Assembly (NCBI GenBank): GCA_039975755.1
Contig: JBDWGM010000024.1
Coordinates: 1-64,000, forward strand
Direction of reading: 5' to 3'
Length of the DNA: 64,000 nucleotides
Origin: JABSSA01 sp039975755
GTDB lineage: Bacteria; Pseudomonadota; Alphaproteobacteria; Rhodobacterales; Rhodobacteraceae
Shown here: piece by piece, positions 16,610 through 24,916 of the stretch
Position numbering within the stretch: the first letter of the stretch is position 1
How the letters are laid out: the number at the start of each line of letters is the position of its first letter
Program-made: the position numbers and the translations under genes
Notes under the pieces: model-generated
What the model was told of the DNA's origin: nothing
The model's input: only the letters and a program-made list of their open reading frames with translations
Databases searched by the model: none

Positions 16610-17471
16610 CCCAAATATCCGGACCGCCGCAAATCGACGTATCTATTTTGCCAAGTGCCTTGGTGTCTTTCCCATCGTAATCCAATGCATTCAACACCGT
16701 TCGTATGGCCATCAATCGGGCTCGGCGTTTGTCGTCTGATCGAATGATTGTCCAAGGCGCGTGTTCCGTATGCGTCTTTGTCAGCGTTTCTGAAATGGCC
16801 GCGCTATAAGCGTCCCACTTTTTCAGCCCTTCGACATCAATCCAGCTTAATTTCCATTGCTTCAGCGGGTCGCTTTCGCGCTTCAAAAACCGATTAAGCT
16901 GTTCAGAGCGTCCTACGTTGAGCCAGAATTTGAAAAGATGGACACCGTCATCGCAGATTAATCGTTCGACATCTGGCACTTGCGTGAAGAAATGGGTTCG
17001 TTGGTCAGCGTCACAAAAGCCAAAAACATGTTCGACCACGCCGCGATTATACCATGAACGGTCAAAAAAGACGATGTTGCCTGCAGATGGCATGTGTTTG
17101 AGGTAGCGTTGGAAATACCACTGACCTTGCTCTGTTTCGGTGGGTTTCGACAGGGCAATGACGCGCGCGCCTCTTGGGTTTAGGTTTTCGCGAAAACGTT
17201 TGATTGTTCCACCTTTTCCGGCAGCGTCCCGGCCTTCAAATACACAGGCAACTCGGGCACCTGTGACATTGGCCCATGCCTGCATCTTGACCAGTTCGAT
17301 CTGCAGCGCGGCAATCTGTTTTTCATAGGCCTTACGGGCCATGCGTTCACTGTGTGGATAAGAGGGATTCAGGATATCGCCACGGTTTGCATCACGAATG
17401 GCTTCGCGCACCTCGGCTGGGGCTTCTTCTTTATAGAATGTTGAGATCGCGCCATCGAATGGAAGGGACAT
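16602..17471 (-). CDS. ppk2: Polyphosphate kinase 2
   Basis: Uses polyphosphate to phosphorylate nucleoside diphosphates (or the reverse) in the cytoplasm. It has 289 residues with a single PPK2 domain. The Walker A motif is FEGRDAAGKGGTIKRF (K86), the Walker B region FFDRSWYNRGVVE (D137), and the lid region EQLNRFLKRESDPLKQWKLS. One-domain length and these motifs fit class I PPK2. The ATG at 17471 follows GAGG; an upstream ATG four codons earlier is less well placed. It overlaps the TetR gene downstream by eight bases. Confidence 0.95.
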   Translation of the reverse strand: MSLPFDGAISTFYKEEAPAEVREAIRDANRGDILNPSYPHSERMARKAYEKQIAALQIELVKMQAWANVTGARVACVFEGRDAAGKGGTIKRFRENLNPRGARVIALSKPTETEQGQWYFQRYLKHMPSAGNIVFFDRSWYNRGVVEHVFGFCDADQRTHFFTQVPDVERLICDDGVHLFKFWLNVGRSEQLNRFLKRESDPLKQWKLSWIDVEGLKKWDAYSAAISETLTKTHTEHAPWTIIRSDDKRRARLMAIRTVLNALDYDGKDTKALGKIDTSICGGPDIWDA

Positions 17472-17522
17472 CTCTTGCCTCATGTTTTTGCTTTTAACAT
17501 AGAATATGGGCGAGGTCGGTGC

Positions 17523-18494
17523 TTAACGCAAACTCGCACGTGTCGCAGCGCGTTCAATGGCGGCAATTACTTCATCTATATGTGTATGATGTGGCATATG
17601 ACCAACGCCTTTCAAGACATGAAGGTTGGCGTTTGGCATCTGTTGGGGCAGGGTGATGGAATGTACAGACAAGGGCACAATCGTGTCTGCGTCCCCATGT
17701 ATGATTTCCACCGGCATCTTCAGTTCGCTAAAGCGTGCTGACATTTCAACGATATGCGGGCGCAGGGACGTGACTTGGCGCGCATTTGCACGCATGCTTT
17801 CGCGTCGCAACGTCAATTCCGACGCCACATGATCCAGATATCCCGTGGGCGCGTCCTGAGGTTCAAAGATGCTTTCAATGGTATCCACCACCGCTTGTTT
17901 TGGCGCAAATGCGGTGATGACAGGAACAAGCAAAGCACCGCCCAAGGCGCTGGCATTCCAGCGGTGCAGGCGGCTTAGCTTGCCCGGCCATGGGTTTGCG
18001 ACACCCGCGATTGACACAAGGGCGGCCGTATCCGAGGGGCTGTTTAACCCCCAAGCCCATGCCAAACTGGCCCCGTAAGATTGTCCAACGACGATGGGAT
18101 TAGAAACACCCAATTCCTGTGCCGCCTTTTGCAAAAGCTTGGCTTGATCTGCGGGGCTTTCCGATGCTGTGTTCCACGCCCCGCCAAATTGGGAACTGGT
18201 GCGTTCTGTCCAGCCAAGGCCGGGGCGGTCGAACATAATCACGCGAAAATGCTGGGCCAGCCTGGGCGCTAAGGCGAATGTAAAATCACGCGTATTTCCT
18301 GATGCGCCATGCAGCAGAACAATGTCCGGGCCTTCGCCCATGACCACTGCGTGGACCTGAACCCCATCAATGTTCAACAATTGACCTTCAGGAGGAAAGG
18401 CCGCTTCGGCACGCGTTTCACGTTGACCTGCGCGATACTGTACGAGGGCGGCAAATCCAACCAGAATAAGCGCAAGAAGAAATAGTATTTTCAA
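17523..18494 (-). CDS. Membrane-anchored alpha/beta hydrolase
   Basis: A 323-residue alpha/beta hydrolase. Residues 1-20 are a hydrophobic segment (MKILFLLALILVGFAALVQY), so the enzyme is probably exported or anchored. The nucleophile is S139 in VVGQSYGAS, the oxyanion region LLHGASGN, the acid probably in IHGDADTIVP and the histidine in GVGHMPHH. The substrate is unknown. It begins 18 bases after metAA ends, in the same direction, but lacks the features of a homoserine acyltransferase of the MetX type. Confidence 0.88.
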   Translation of the reverse strand: MKILFLLALILVGFAALVQYRAGQRETRAEAAFPPEGQLLNIDGVQVHAVVMGEGPDIVLLHGASGNTRDFTFALAPRLAQHFRVIMFDRPGLGWTERTSSQFGGAWNTASESPADQAKLLQKAAQELGVSNPIVVGQSYGASLAWAWGLNSPSDTAALVSIAGVANPWPGKLSRLHRWNASALGGALLVPVITAFAPKQAVVDTIESIFEPQDAPTGYLDHVASELTLRRESMRANARQVTSLRPHIVEMSARFSELKMPVEIIHGDADTIVPLSVHSITLPQQMPNANLHVLKGVGHMPHHTHIDEVIAAIERAATRASLR

Positions 18495-18512
18495 TGGAAT
18501 ACGCAGCCTACT

Positions 18513-19463
18513 TCAACCACGTAAATCAGTGACGTCATGTCCGATTTTGGACATGTCATACGGAGTGGTCAGGTACATTTCCGAAATCCAATTGCCGTAC
18601 AAAAGATGCGCGTGGCTGCGCCATCTGTTTTGCGGTTTGGCCTCTGGATCGTTACCGGGGAAGTAGTTAACCGGCAGAGTAATTTCCGCGTTTTCGATTT
18701 GATTTTGCGCAAGATCTCTTGAGTATTCTTCACCTAACGTTCCGCTGTCATATTCAAAGTGGTTCAGGATATAAATCGCGCGGTGTGCCGTGTCTTCGAT
18801 CAAACAAGGACCGGTGACGTCTGATCCCATAAGGATCGACAATCCGTCGGCGGCATTGATTTCGTCCGCACGCACTTCGGTCCAGCGGCTCACTGGAATA
18901 TCGCAATCGTCGGAAAAACCACGCAAATAGGGCGAGGCAGGTGCCAAGTTTTGATGGCGGTAGGCCCCGAATAATTTGTGATCCAACAGGTGTTTCTTGA
19001 CCGAGTGAAAATGGTGCAACATTGCCATGCCACCCCAGCATACGCCAAAGGTTGAATGCACGTTTGTTTGCGTCCAGTTCATGACTTCGACCAACTCGTC
19101 CCAATAGGTGACATCTTCGAAATCGAGATGTTCAATTGGCGCGCCTGTGATGATCAGCCCATCAAACTTTTCGGCCTTCACATCCTGAAAGGTCCGATAA
19201 TAGCTTTCCATATGCTCGGACGCGGTGTTGCGTGCCTGATGTTCTGACATCCTGATCAAATTAAATTCGATCTGCAAAGGCGTCGCACCTATCAAACGCG
19301 CAAATTGCGTTTCGGTCTGAATTTTCTTTGGCATCAGGTTCAACAAGCCGATGCGCAAAGGGCGGATGTCCTGACTGGCGGCCAGTTCGTCATCCATGAC
19401 CATCACACCCTCGCGGGTGAGAATGTCATAAGCAGGCAAAGAGGCAGGCAGTTTGATCGGCAT
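18513..19463 (-). CDS. metAA: Homoserine O-acetyltransferase (MetA family)
   Basis: Activates homoserine for methionine synthesis. It has 316 residues. In this numbering the family active-site residues fall at their textbook positions: C142 (TFGVCWGG), H235 and E237 (NHFEYD), K46-47 (LMPKK). Position 111, which separates the two acyl-donor types, is glutamate (GAPIEHLDFEDV), as in acetyl-CoA-using MetA; succinyl-CoA users carry glycine. The acetyl prediction rests on that published residue rule. The start at 19463 is set by this match; an in-frame extension upstream would run into the neighbouring gene. It lies 37 bases after a P-loop ATPase gene. Confidence 0.95.
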   Translation of the reverse strand: MPIKLPASLPAYDILTREGVMVMDDELAASQDIRPLRIGLLNLMPKKIQTETQFARLIGATPLQIEFNLIRMSEHQARNTASEHMESYYRTFQDVKAEKFDGLIITGAPIEHLDFEDVTYWDELVEVMNWTQTNVHSTFGVCWGGMAMLHHFHSVKKHLLDHKLFGAYRHQNLAPASPYLRGFSDDCDIPVSRWTEVRADEINAADGLSILMGSDVTGPCLIEDTAHRAIYILNHFEYDSGTLGEEYSRDLAQNQIENAEITLPVNYFPGNDPEAKPQNRWRSHAHLLYGNWISEMYLTTPYDMSKIGHDVTDLRG

Positions 19464-19500
19464 TTCCAGGTCCTTCTGTGGAACAGCGCAGATAAGGTGT

Positions 19501-20361
19501 TCAGCCTTTGCGCTCAAGGGCTTGAGCGACAAGAGCGACAAAATCAGCTTCACCATTCAGTGACGCGATTTCGTCGGCGCTGACTGTCACGCCCCATTCG
19601 GCCATTTTCGCATATCGCGGAGCGCGATGATTCAACGCACGTGCATAGGTCCAGCGAATGAAAGCATTTGGATCAACTTGATCCGGGCTGTCACTCGTTT
19701 CCTGCAAATAGGCTTCCCATGAGGCGATTAAGAATTCTGGCTGATACGCCATTGGTTTTGGTGCACGGTCAAATCGTTCGATCAGGGCCGCAACATGGGC
19801 GGCATCGTTCTTTAACCAAATGGGTAAACAGGATTGTGTCAGTTCATGCATCAGCGGATCATTTGGATCATCTGCATCGACCCATTCACAGATGGACCCG
19901 CCGGTGTCACAAATAAAGTTTGAATACCCGTACAACCGTTCGGCGCGGTCAACGAAATAGGACGTATCTTGTAATGCGGAAATTTCAGCTTGACGGAATT
20001 GATCCTGACGCCTGCAGAATTCTTCTATGGGCAGGCCGCTTTTAGCGGGATCACCGGGTTTGCCCAGATAAGTTGAGACAGGGGTGAGATTATCGAACGT
20101 GATGTTTGATCCGATATAAATCGAATCTGTCATCAGAAGATCGCGTAGAAACGGAACACGCATCGCTTCGGCTTTGGCATTGTCGGTGATGTATTCACCC
20201 ATATAACGCGTGCCAATGCGATAATCGATGGAATAGTGGAACCAATCCCCTTGCGCGCGCAGCAGGTTCGAGACGTGCGTCTTGCCCAGTCCGGACATAC
20301 CAAACAACATCACACGCTTGCGCGGGGCAGCAGTCCAAGCAGCAGCATTAGGGTACAACAT
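19501..20361 (-). CDS. Uncharacterised P-loop ATPase
   Basis: A 286-residue protein. The Walker A motif GMSGLGKTHVSNLL lies near residues 20-33. Later segments SSNFICDTGGSICEWVDADD and ARALNHRAPRYAKMAEWGVT are not recognised. It looks like a small nucleotide-kinase-like or AAA-like NTPase, although no Walker B aspartate is obvious. The ATG at 20361 is chosen over the adjacent TTG. It lies between an EamA exporter gene (35 bases upstream) and metAA (37 bases downstream), so it probably shares their transcript. A role linked to methionine metabolism is only a guess from position. Confidence 0.8.
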   Translation of the reverse strand: MLYPNAAAWTAAPRKRVMLFGMSGLGKTHVSNLLRAQGDWFHYSIDYRIGTRYMGEYITDNAKAEAMRVPFLRDLLMTDSIYIGSNITFDNLTPVSTYLGKPGDPAKSGLPIEEFCRRQDQFRQAEISALQDTSYFVDRAERLYGYSNFICDTGGSICEWVDADDPNDPLMHELTQSCLPIWLKNDAAHVAALIERFDRAPKPMAYQPEFLIASWEAYLQETSDSPDQVDPNAFIRWTYARALNHRAPRYAKMAEWGVTVSADEIASLNGEADFVALVAQALERKG

Positions 20362-20396
20362 CAAATCGCGGGCCTTTTAGGGTTTGGTGGCCCGTC

Positions 20397-21323
20397 CTAT
20401 CCGTCTGTTGTGGACCGGTCAACGCCGCGTCGTCGAAACAGACGACCATCGAGGATGACAAGACCCAGGGCCAACAAAGCAAATCCCAAATAGGCGTTTG
20501 GCCCAAGGGCTTCGTCCAATACCCACGCGCCCAAAGTGATTGCCACAGGTGGAACCAAAAGTGTGACCAACATCAAATTCCCGGATCCAGCCATGGCCAG
20601 CACGCGGTAATACAGCAGATAAGCGCCCGCTGTTGCGATCAGCGTGTAATAGGCGATGGCCAAGGTGGTGTCTGGTTGCAGCGATAGGCTGATCGGGCCT
20701 TCGACAATCCATGCCAGGGGCAGGGTGATGACGCTTGCCCCGGTCAACATCCCGGCGGCTGCGACTTGGGGTGATAACCCAGACAACCGTGTGCGTGCCC
20801 AAACACTTGCGAAGGCATAGGACACAGTGCCAAGCAGAACGGCCAATTGCGCAAGGCTGCTCAGGTCGAAATTGCGCAAGAAATCCAATCCAATGGCTGT
20901 GGCGACCCCGAAAAAGCCGATCAAAACGCCCAGAGCTTTGCGCAATGTCAGACGTTCATCCGCAAAGAACAGCGCGGCAACCAGGACACCAAAAATGGCT
21001 GTCGTTGCGTTTAGAATGGACGTCAGTCCCGACGAAATGTGCAATTGTCCCCACGCCATAAGTGCAAATGGAATGACATTGTTCAACAAACCCATGCCCA
21101 GAAAACCAATCCAGACATGTCGGTCTTTAGGTATGGGGAGGCGCATAACCAGCACAACAGTCCAGAGAACCAGCATGGCCCAAAACGTCCTGTGTGCGAC
21201 TGAGGTCAATGGGCCGATTTCATCCAATGCCACACGAATGGACAGAAACGATGCCCCCCAAATTGCGCCCAACAAAACAAGTTCGCCCCATGCGCGTCCG
21301 GAAATGGTTTTTTGCGGTGTCAT
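20397..21323 (-). CDS. EamA-family (DMT) transporter
   Basis: A 308-residue inner-membrane protein with ten predicted helices in two EamA repeats. The first starts at ELVLLGAIWGASFLSIRVAL, the second near LAQLAVLLGTVSYAFASVWA; a typical ending is YLGFALLALGLVILDGRLF. Members export amino acids or other small metabolites; the substrate is unknown. It heads the leftward run with the P-loop ATPase and metAA genes. Confidence 0.93.
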   Translation of the reverse strand: MTPQKTISGRAWGELVLLGAIWGASFLSIRVALDEIGPLTSVAHRTFWAMLVLWTVVLVMRLPIPKDRHVWIGFLGMGLLNNVIPFALMAWGQLHISSGLTSILNATTAIFGVLVAALFFADERLTLRKALGVLIGFFGVATAIGLDFLRNFDLSSLAQLAVLLGTVSYAFASVWARTRLSGLSPQVAAAGMLTGASVITLPLAWIVEGPISLSLQPDTTLAIAYYTLIATAGAYLLYYRVLAMAGSGNLMLVTLLVPPVAITLGAWVLDEALGPNAYLGFALLALGLVILDGRLFRRRGVDRSTTDG

Positions 21324-21374
21324 AGGTCGGACTTAGCCTCAGCGTATTGCGCAATGCCACCCGAAACATGCGCA

Positions 21375-21412
21375 AAGAAAAACCCCCGCAACGGAAACCG
21401 TGCGGGGGTTTG
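21375..21412 (-). terminator. Intrinsic terminator of the FadL-like porin gene
   Basis: AACCCCCGCA (21381-21390) and TGCGGGGGTT (21401-21410) form a perfect 10-bp stem. On the minus strand it is followed by TTTTTCTTT. It sits 24 bases after the stop of the porin gene and separates it from the EamA-metAA run. Confidence 0.92.
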
Positions 21413-21433
21413 GATGATCAGGCAGACGTCAGA

Positions 21434-22567
21434 TCAGAATTTAACAGCAAGTTTCAAGCCTACTGACAATGCTGAGTTGCCAGAAAATGAAGCGCGTGCA
21501 ACGTCTGGTGTTCCGGTTTCGGGGAACGCGTCGCCTAGGTCAGTATATCGGATTCCGCCACTGAGGGTCATTTTTTCATTGATCGTATAGGCTCCACCGA
21601 CTGAGATGTAGCGGGCTCCGTCGGTCGGTGCCAAGGGAGATACAAGGTTGTCTTCCCCTGATCTTTGGTACCCTACTGCAACGCGACCGGCCCACTTGTC
21701 GTTAAAGCGGCGTGCGACACCGATTTCAAGATCAAGCCCCTGGTCAATATCTGTCAACGAACTGTTCGGACCGGCAATTTGAGAGTCGAAGAATGTAGGC
21801 GAAGTAATTGTATCCTCGTACAGTGCGTAACGGATAGACCCAAACAACAAAGTATTCGCGGCGATACCAGATTGGAAAGAAAGATTGAAGCTTTCAGGTG
21901 CTTCGATCTCTGTCACGCTTGTGGGGGCTACTGGAACACCCCCTACCGTTTCAGTGGTGTCTAGATCGTGCGTGATCGCAGAATTGTACGTTAGGGCAAC
22001 ACGTAATGCTATGTCCGGAATTTCATAAGCTGCACCAAGCACGTATCCCCATGCACCTGAACTATCGAACGCTGCATTATACCCATTTAAGCCTCCGAAA
22101 GCGAGACCGCTTAAAGTAACATTTGCAGAAAGCGTTTGGTACCGCAGCCCGCCATGCACGCTAAATCTGTCATTGAACTTATAACGAACAATGGCTGTCA
22201 CTGCACTGCTGTCAACGACTGCTGCCGTGCCGCCTAGCGAGGTTGCGGCGCCGTCACCTGGATAACGCAAATCAAGTCCGTATGGTTCATCAATGACAAG
22301 CGCAAGCGACCATTGATCGTCGATATCATATTTTAATGCTGTGCTCCAGATAAGAAAGTTGTCAGTCACATTTCCTGTTTGTGTGCCAGGAGCTGCGAAC
22401 GTGTCTGTTCCATCAACACTCGGGCTCGAAAACCCAAGCGAGAATTCTACAACGTTACCTTCTTCAAATAAAACGCCAATGTTCTGGCCAGAACGATCAA
22501 GCCCGCCTGCTTGCGCTGACGCTGCCGATAATGTCACGGCTGCAGCTGCTATAATTTGTGTTTTCAT
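21434..22567 (-). CDS. OmpP1/FadL-family outer-membrane transporter
   Basis: A 377-residue outer-membrane beta-barrel. A signal peptide (MKTQIIAAAAVTLSAASAQA) is followed by the FadL-type start GGLDRSGQNIGVLFEEG. Alternating beta strands run to an aromatic end (SALSVGLKLAVKF), as required for BAM assembly. FadL-type channels admit hydrophobic compounds such as long-chain fatty acids. It is monocistronic, with its own terminator. The exact substrate is not evident. Confidence 0.92.
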   Translation of the reverse strand: MKTQIIAAAAVTLSAASAQAGGLDRSGQNIGVLFEEGNVVEFSLGFSSPSVDGTDTFAAPGTQTGNVTDNFLIWSTALKYDIDDQWSLALVIDEPYGLDLRYPGDGAATSLGGTAAVVDSSAVTAIVRYKFNDRFSVHGGLRYQTLSANVTLSGLAFGGLNGYNAAFDSSGAWGYVLGAAYEIPDIALRVALTYNSAITHDLDTTETVGGVPVAPTSVTEIEAPESFNLSFQSGIAANTLLFGSIRYALYEDTITSPTFFDSQIAGPNSSLTDIDQGLDLEIGVARRFNDKWAGRVAVGYQRSGEDNLVSPLAPTDGARYISVGGAYTINEKMTLSGGIRYTDLGDAFPETGTPDVARASFSGNSALSVGLKLAVKF

Positions 22568-22703
22568 GTGTTCCTCCTCTGCGCCGAGTGAAGCGCCACT
22601 GGAGAGAATGTCACAATTTCAAGACCCATCGGTCAACGTTGACGCTAGGAAAGGTGATCAGTTGTGACGGAACGTCATAGGGCTGTGATCTTTCAGCCAC
22701 CCT

Positions 22704-23570
22704 TTAAGCGGGTGGTTTTCGGGTTTCAACAAGCAAGTTGGCGTAATTTGCGCCAAAAATGATGGCCGCGCCGACAAATACCCAAATATCCAAAGACTCA
22801 GCATAAAGTAACATCCCGATGATCGCGATCGTTGGGAGGCGTATGAAATCGATGGGCATGACGACAGTTGCAGGGGCAATTGACAGCGCGTTGGTCAAAC
22901 AAAAGTGAGCGAGCAGCCCGGCAAAACCGATCAGAATAAGAAGGGGTAGGCTGTGGGCGTCGGGCATCGCGATGTCTCCGTCATACCCAGCTGTGATTAC
23001 GCCCATGATCAGTTGTAGCACCGTGAGGTAAAACATAATCGCCGTGATGGATTCGGTGCGCGTTAGGCGGCGGGTCAGGATATTGGTCAACGCAAAGAAG
23101 AACGCCGAAATTGCCGCCGCAATCATGCCGATGTTGACGCCGCCAACATCTGGGCGGGCGACGATCAAAATTCCTAGAAAGCCCAGTATCGCAGCAGCCA
23201 TGCGAAACCGCGTGAGTTTTTCCCCGAGGATGAGAGGGCTGAGAAGAATGACCCATATGGGAGATGTGAATTCCAGCGCAAAAACTTGCGCGAGGGGAAT
23301 AAGCGTCACTGCAAAGAACCAGAGATTTTGTCCAGTGAAATGCGCGAGATTGCGAAGCAGATGTGCACCAAGGTGGCGTCTACCAATTTGGTTCCATGTG
23401 CCGAAGTAAGTCGCACACATCATGACGATCAGAACGCCCACGATGCTGCGATACATCATGATTTCAAACGTATCGAGCGATGACGCCAGTTCTCGGCCGG
23501 CGACAGCCATTGCGGAAAACGAAAATATGCTGCCGGTCATCCAAAAGGCAGCCTTCAGCGTCGGGCTCAT
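22704..23570 (-). CDS. EamA-family (DMT) transporter
   Basis: A 288-residue, ten-helix exporter-type protein with two EamA repeats. Typical pieces are FALEFTSPIWVILLSPLILGE at the end of the first repeat and RLPTIAIIGMLLYAESLDIW in the second. It is not closely similar to the EamA protein at 20397-21323, so this is not a tandem duplicate. Substrate unknown. It follows the small ABM-domain gene by 26 bases. Confidence 0.92.
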   Translation of the reverse strand: MSPTLKAAFWMTGSIFSFSAMAVAGRELASSLDTFEIMMYRSIVGVLIVMMCATYFGTWNQIGRRHLGAHLLRNLAHFTGQNLWFFAVTLIPLAQVFALEFTSPIWVILLSPLILGEKLTRFRMAAAILGFLGILIVARPDVGGVNIGMIAAAISAFFFALTNILTRRLTRTESITAIMFYLTVLQLIMGVITAGYDGDIAMPDAHSLPLLILIGFAGLLAHFCLTNALSIAPATVVMPIDFIRLPTIAIIGMLLYAESLDIWVFVGAAIIFGANYANLLVETRKPPA

Positions 23571-23596
23571 TTACGGACTGCTTGTTCTGGACCGGG

Positions 23597-23887
23597 TCAT
23601 TCTAGACCTGTGATCGTGTAGTCGCGCGCAATGCCTTCGGTTTGCTTGGCCCAGGGTGACGCGGCTGCGCGTGCCTGATGTGTTTTGAACGCCTCGGCAT
23701 CAACAAATTGTTCAGCCACCTTCCAGACCAAGGGATCGTCAGTTGCGGTGACTTCGAAAGAAATACAGTTGGGTTCTGCGCGGGTTAGGCGGATATGTTC
23801 CGGCAAAGCGCTACGCACCTGCGCGGCTTGTTCCGGCGTATCGCATCGCAAAAACCCAGTCAGAGTGACGTCTGTTTCAGAATTCAC
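23597..23887 (-). CDS. ABM-domain (putative quinol monooxygenase) protein
   Basis: A 96-residue ferredoxin-like alpha/beta barrel protein of the antibiotic biosynthesis monooxygenase (ABM/YgiN) type. Seen: LTGFLRCDTPEQAAQVRSAL, LTRAEPNCISFEVTATDD, WKVAEQFVDAEAFKTHQ, which is the normal core of the family. Members oxidise quinols or simply bind small aromatics; catalytic residues cannot be assigned. It is probably cotranscribed with the downstream EamA gene. Confidence 0.88.
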   Translation of the reverse strand: MNSETDVTLTGFLRCDTPEQAAQVRSALPEHIRLTRAEPNCISFEVTATDDPLVWKVAEQFVDAEAFKTHQARAAASPWAKQTEGIARDYTITGLE

Positions 23888-24210
23888 TTGTTTCCCCCAC
23901 TTTCGGACATGAAGTCGACATCACAGCGATAAGTCCAGAAAAATCCTAGTGGTCCATCTTTTCATAGCAGGATGTTCGAATTGCAAGGCGCTATTTGTCT
24001 GCAAGGCTTTCTGATTTATTTAATAGAAGCAATGAATTAGATTTTCGGAATACGTGCGCGGTGGGTGAGCCGAAATTGGTTGGTTCAATCCCATTGGTTG
24101 GTGCAAATTGACCACCTGCGTTCAAAAATTCGCGCGCGCCTCACGGATACCGTGCTTAAGTCAGTTCAAATCTCAACTTCATTTTTATTAGGCAAAAGAT
24201 CCATCGCTTC
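23888..24210. other. Non-coding stretch, nothing recognised
   Basis: About 320 bases without a supported gene. A short direct repeat (ATTGGTTGG, twice within 30 bases near 24080-24105) is too small to interpret. Base composition becomes AT-rich towards the decayed gene at its right. Confidence 0.5.
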
Positions 24211-24683
24211 TTAAAGAGTCAATTTTTTGAGAAGCTCGTACTGCGCGATCTCGTGCGCGAGGAATTCTCTGGCTCAGTCCAGTTCCACATCTGTTGGTTT
24301 GTACTTTTTACCATAGTCTACAGAGATATTACCTCTCGGGACTTCATCTATGTGATACATTGTTTTCAAGAAGCCGTGCCATTCATCAGCATCCTGCAAC
24401 GCAATATCCGCGCATATTCCGTTCTTGGAACACAGGTAGCAAGAGTCATTGGTACCTCTTTGTCCTTTTCGATCAGGGTATCCCAGAACTCTGAAAAACT
24501 CTTATCTCCAAGGTATCGTGGTTGGCTTTTAAGAACTGGTCTTTTGCGAAAATTGAACCAGAATACCAATTTTTCAACGGGATTGCGGACGACACACCAT
24601 GTTTTAAATCCATCTAAACCCAGCAGCTCTAAGATTTTATCTAGTTTCATTAGAGGTGTGTGTTTAAGGCTAGCTTGCCCTCT
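24211..24683 (-). pseudogene. Sulfotransferase remnant
   Basis: An intact piece (24366-24650) contains WCVVRNPVEKLVFWFNFRKR, the 3'-phosphosulfate-binding RNP region of family-2 sulfotransferases (RNPxxxxVSxY type). Upstream the frame stays open only to a TGA at 24684-24686, so the N-terminal 5'-PSB P-loop domain is missing. Downstream the coding continues in another frame (ALQDADEWHGFLKTMYHIDE, VPRGNISVDYGKKYKP) and then through a TGA at 24274-24276 into AREFLAHEIAQYELLKKL and a stop at 24211. One frameshift, two in-frame stops and loss of the N-terminus make this a dead gene. The surrounding DNA is AT-rich, which suggests acquired material. Confidence 0.75.
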
Positions 24684-24916
24684 TCAGCCCGTGTAACCAA
24701 TTGGATTTAGGCACTTTTCGATCGATGCAGAAGGTGTTTCAGTCGTCGCAATGAAAATTAGCTTTTACTTATAGTCAATGATCATCGTCTACTTATTCCT
24801 TGAGCACGGGAACCTCATGTCTTTCCAGCTGCGAGAGTAAACTTGTTGCACAAGAGCTAAATTTTCTCGGCCAACACGTATTTATATATAAAATACAGTT
24901 GCTTAATGTGCGGCGA

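Noticed and set aside
19464..19500. Possible SAM-II-type riboswitch before metAA
   Set aside because: Only 37 bases separate metAA from the ATPase gene, too short, and no paired elements are visible.
24253..24696. 147-codon open frame on the + strand
   Set aside because: It runs antisense to the sulfotransferase remnant, whose minus-strand residues show a recognisable motif; the + frame shows none.
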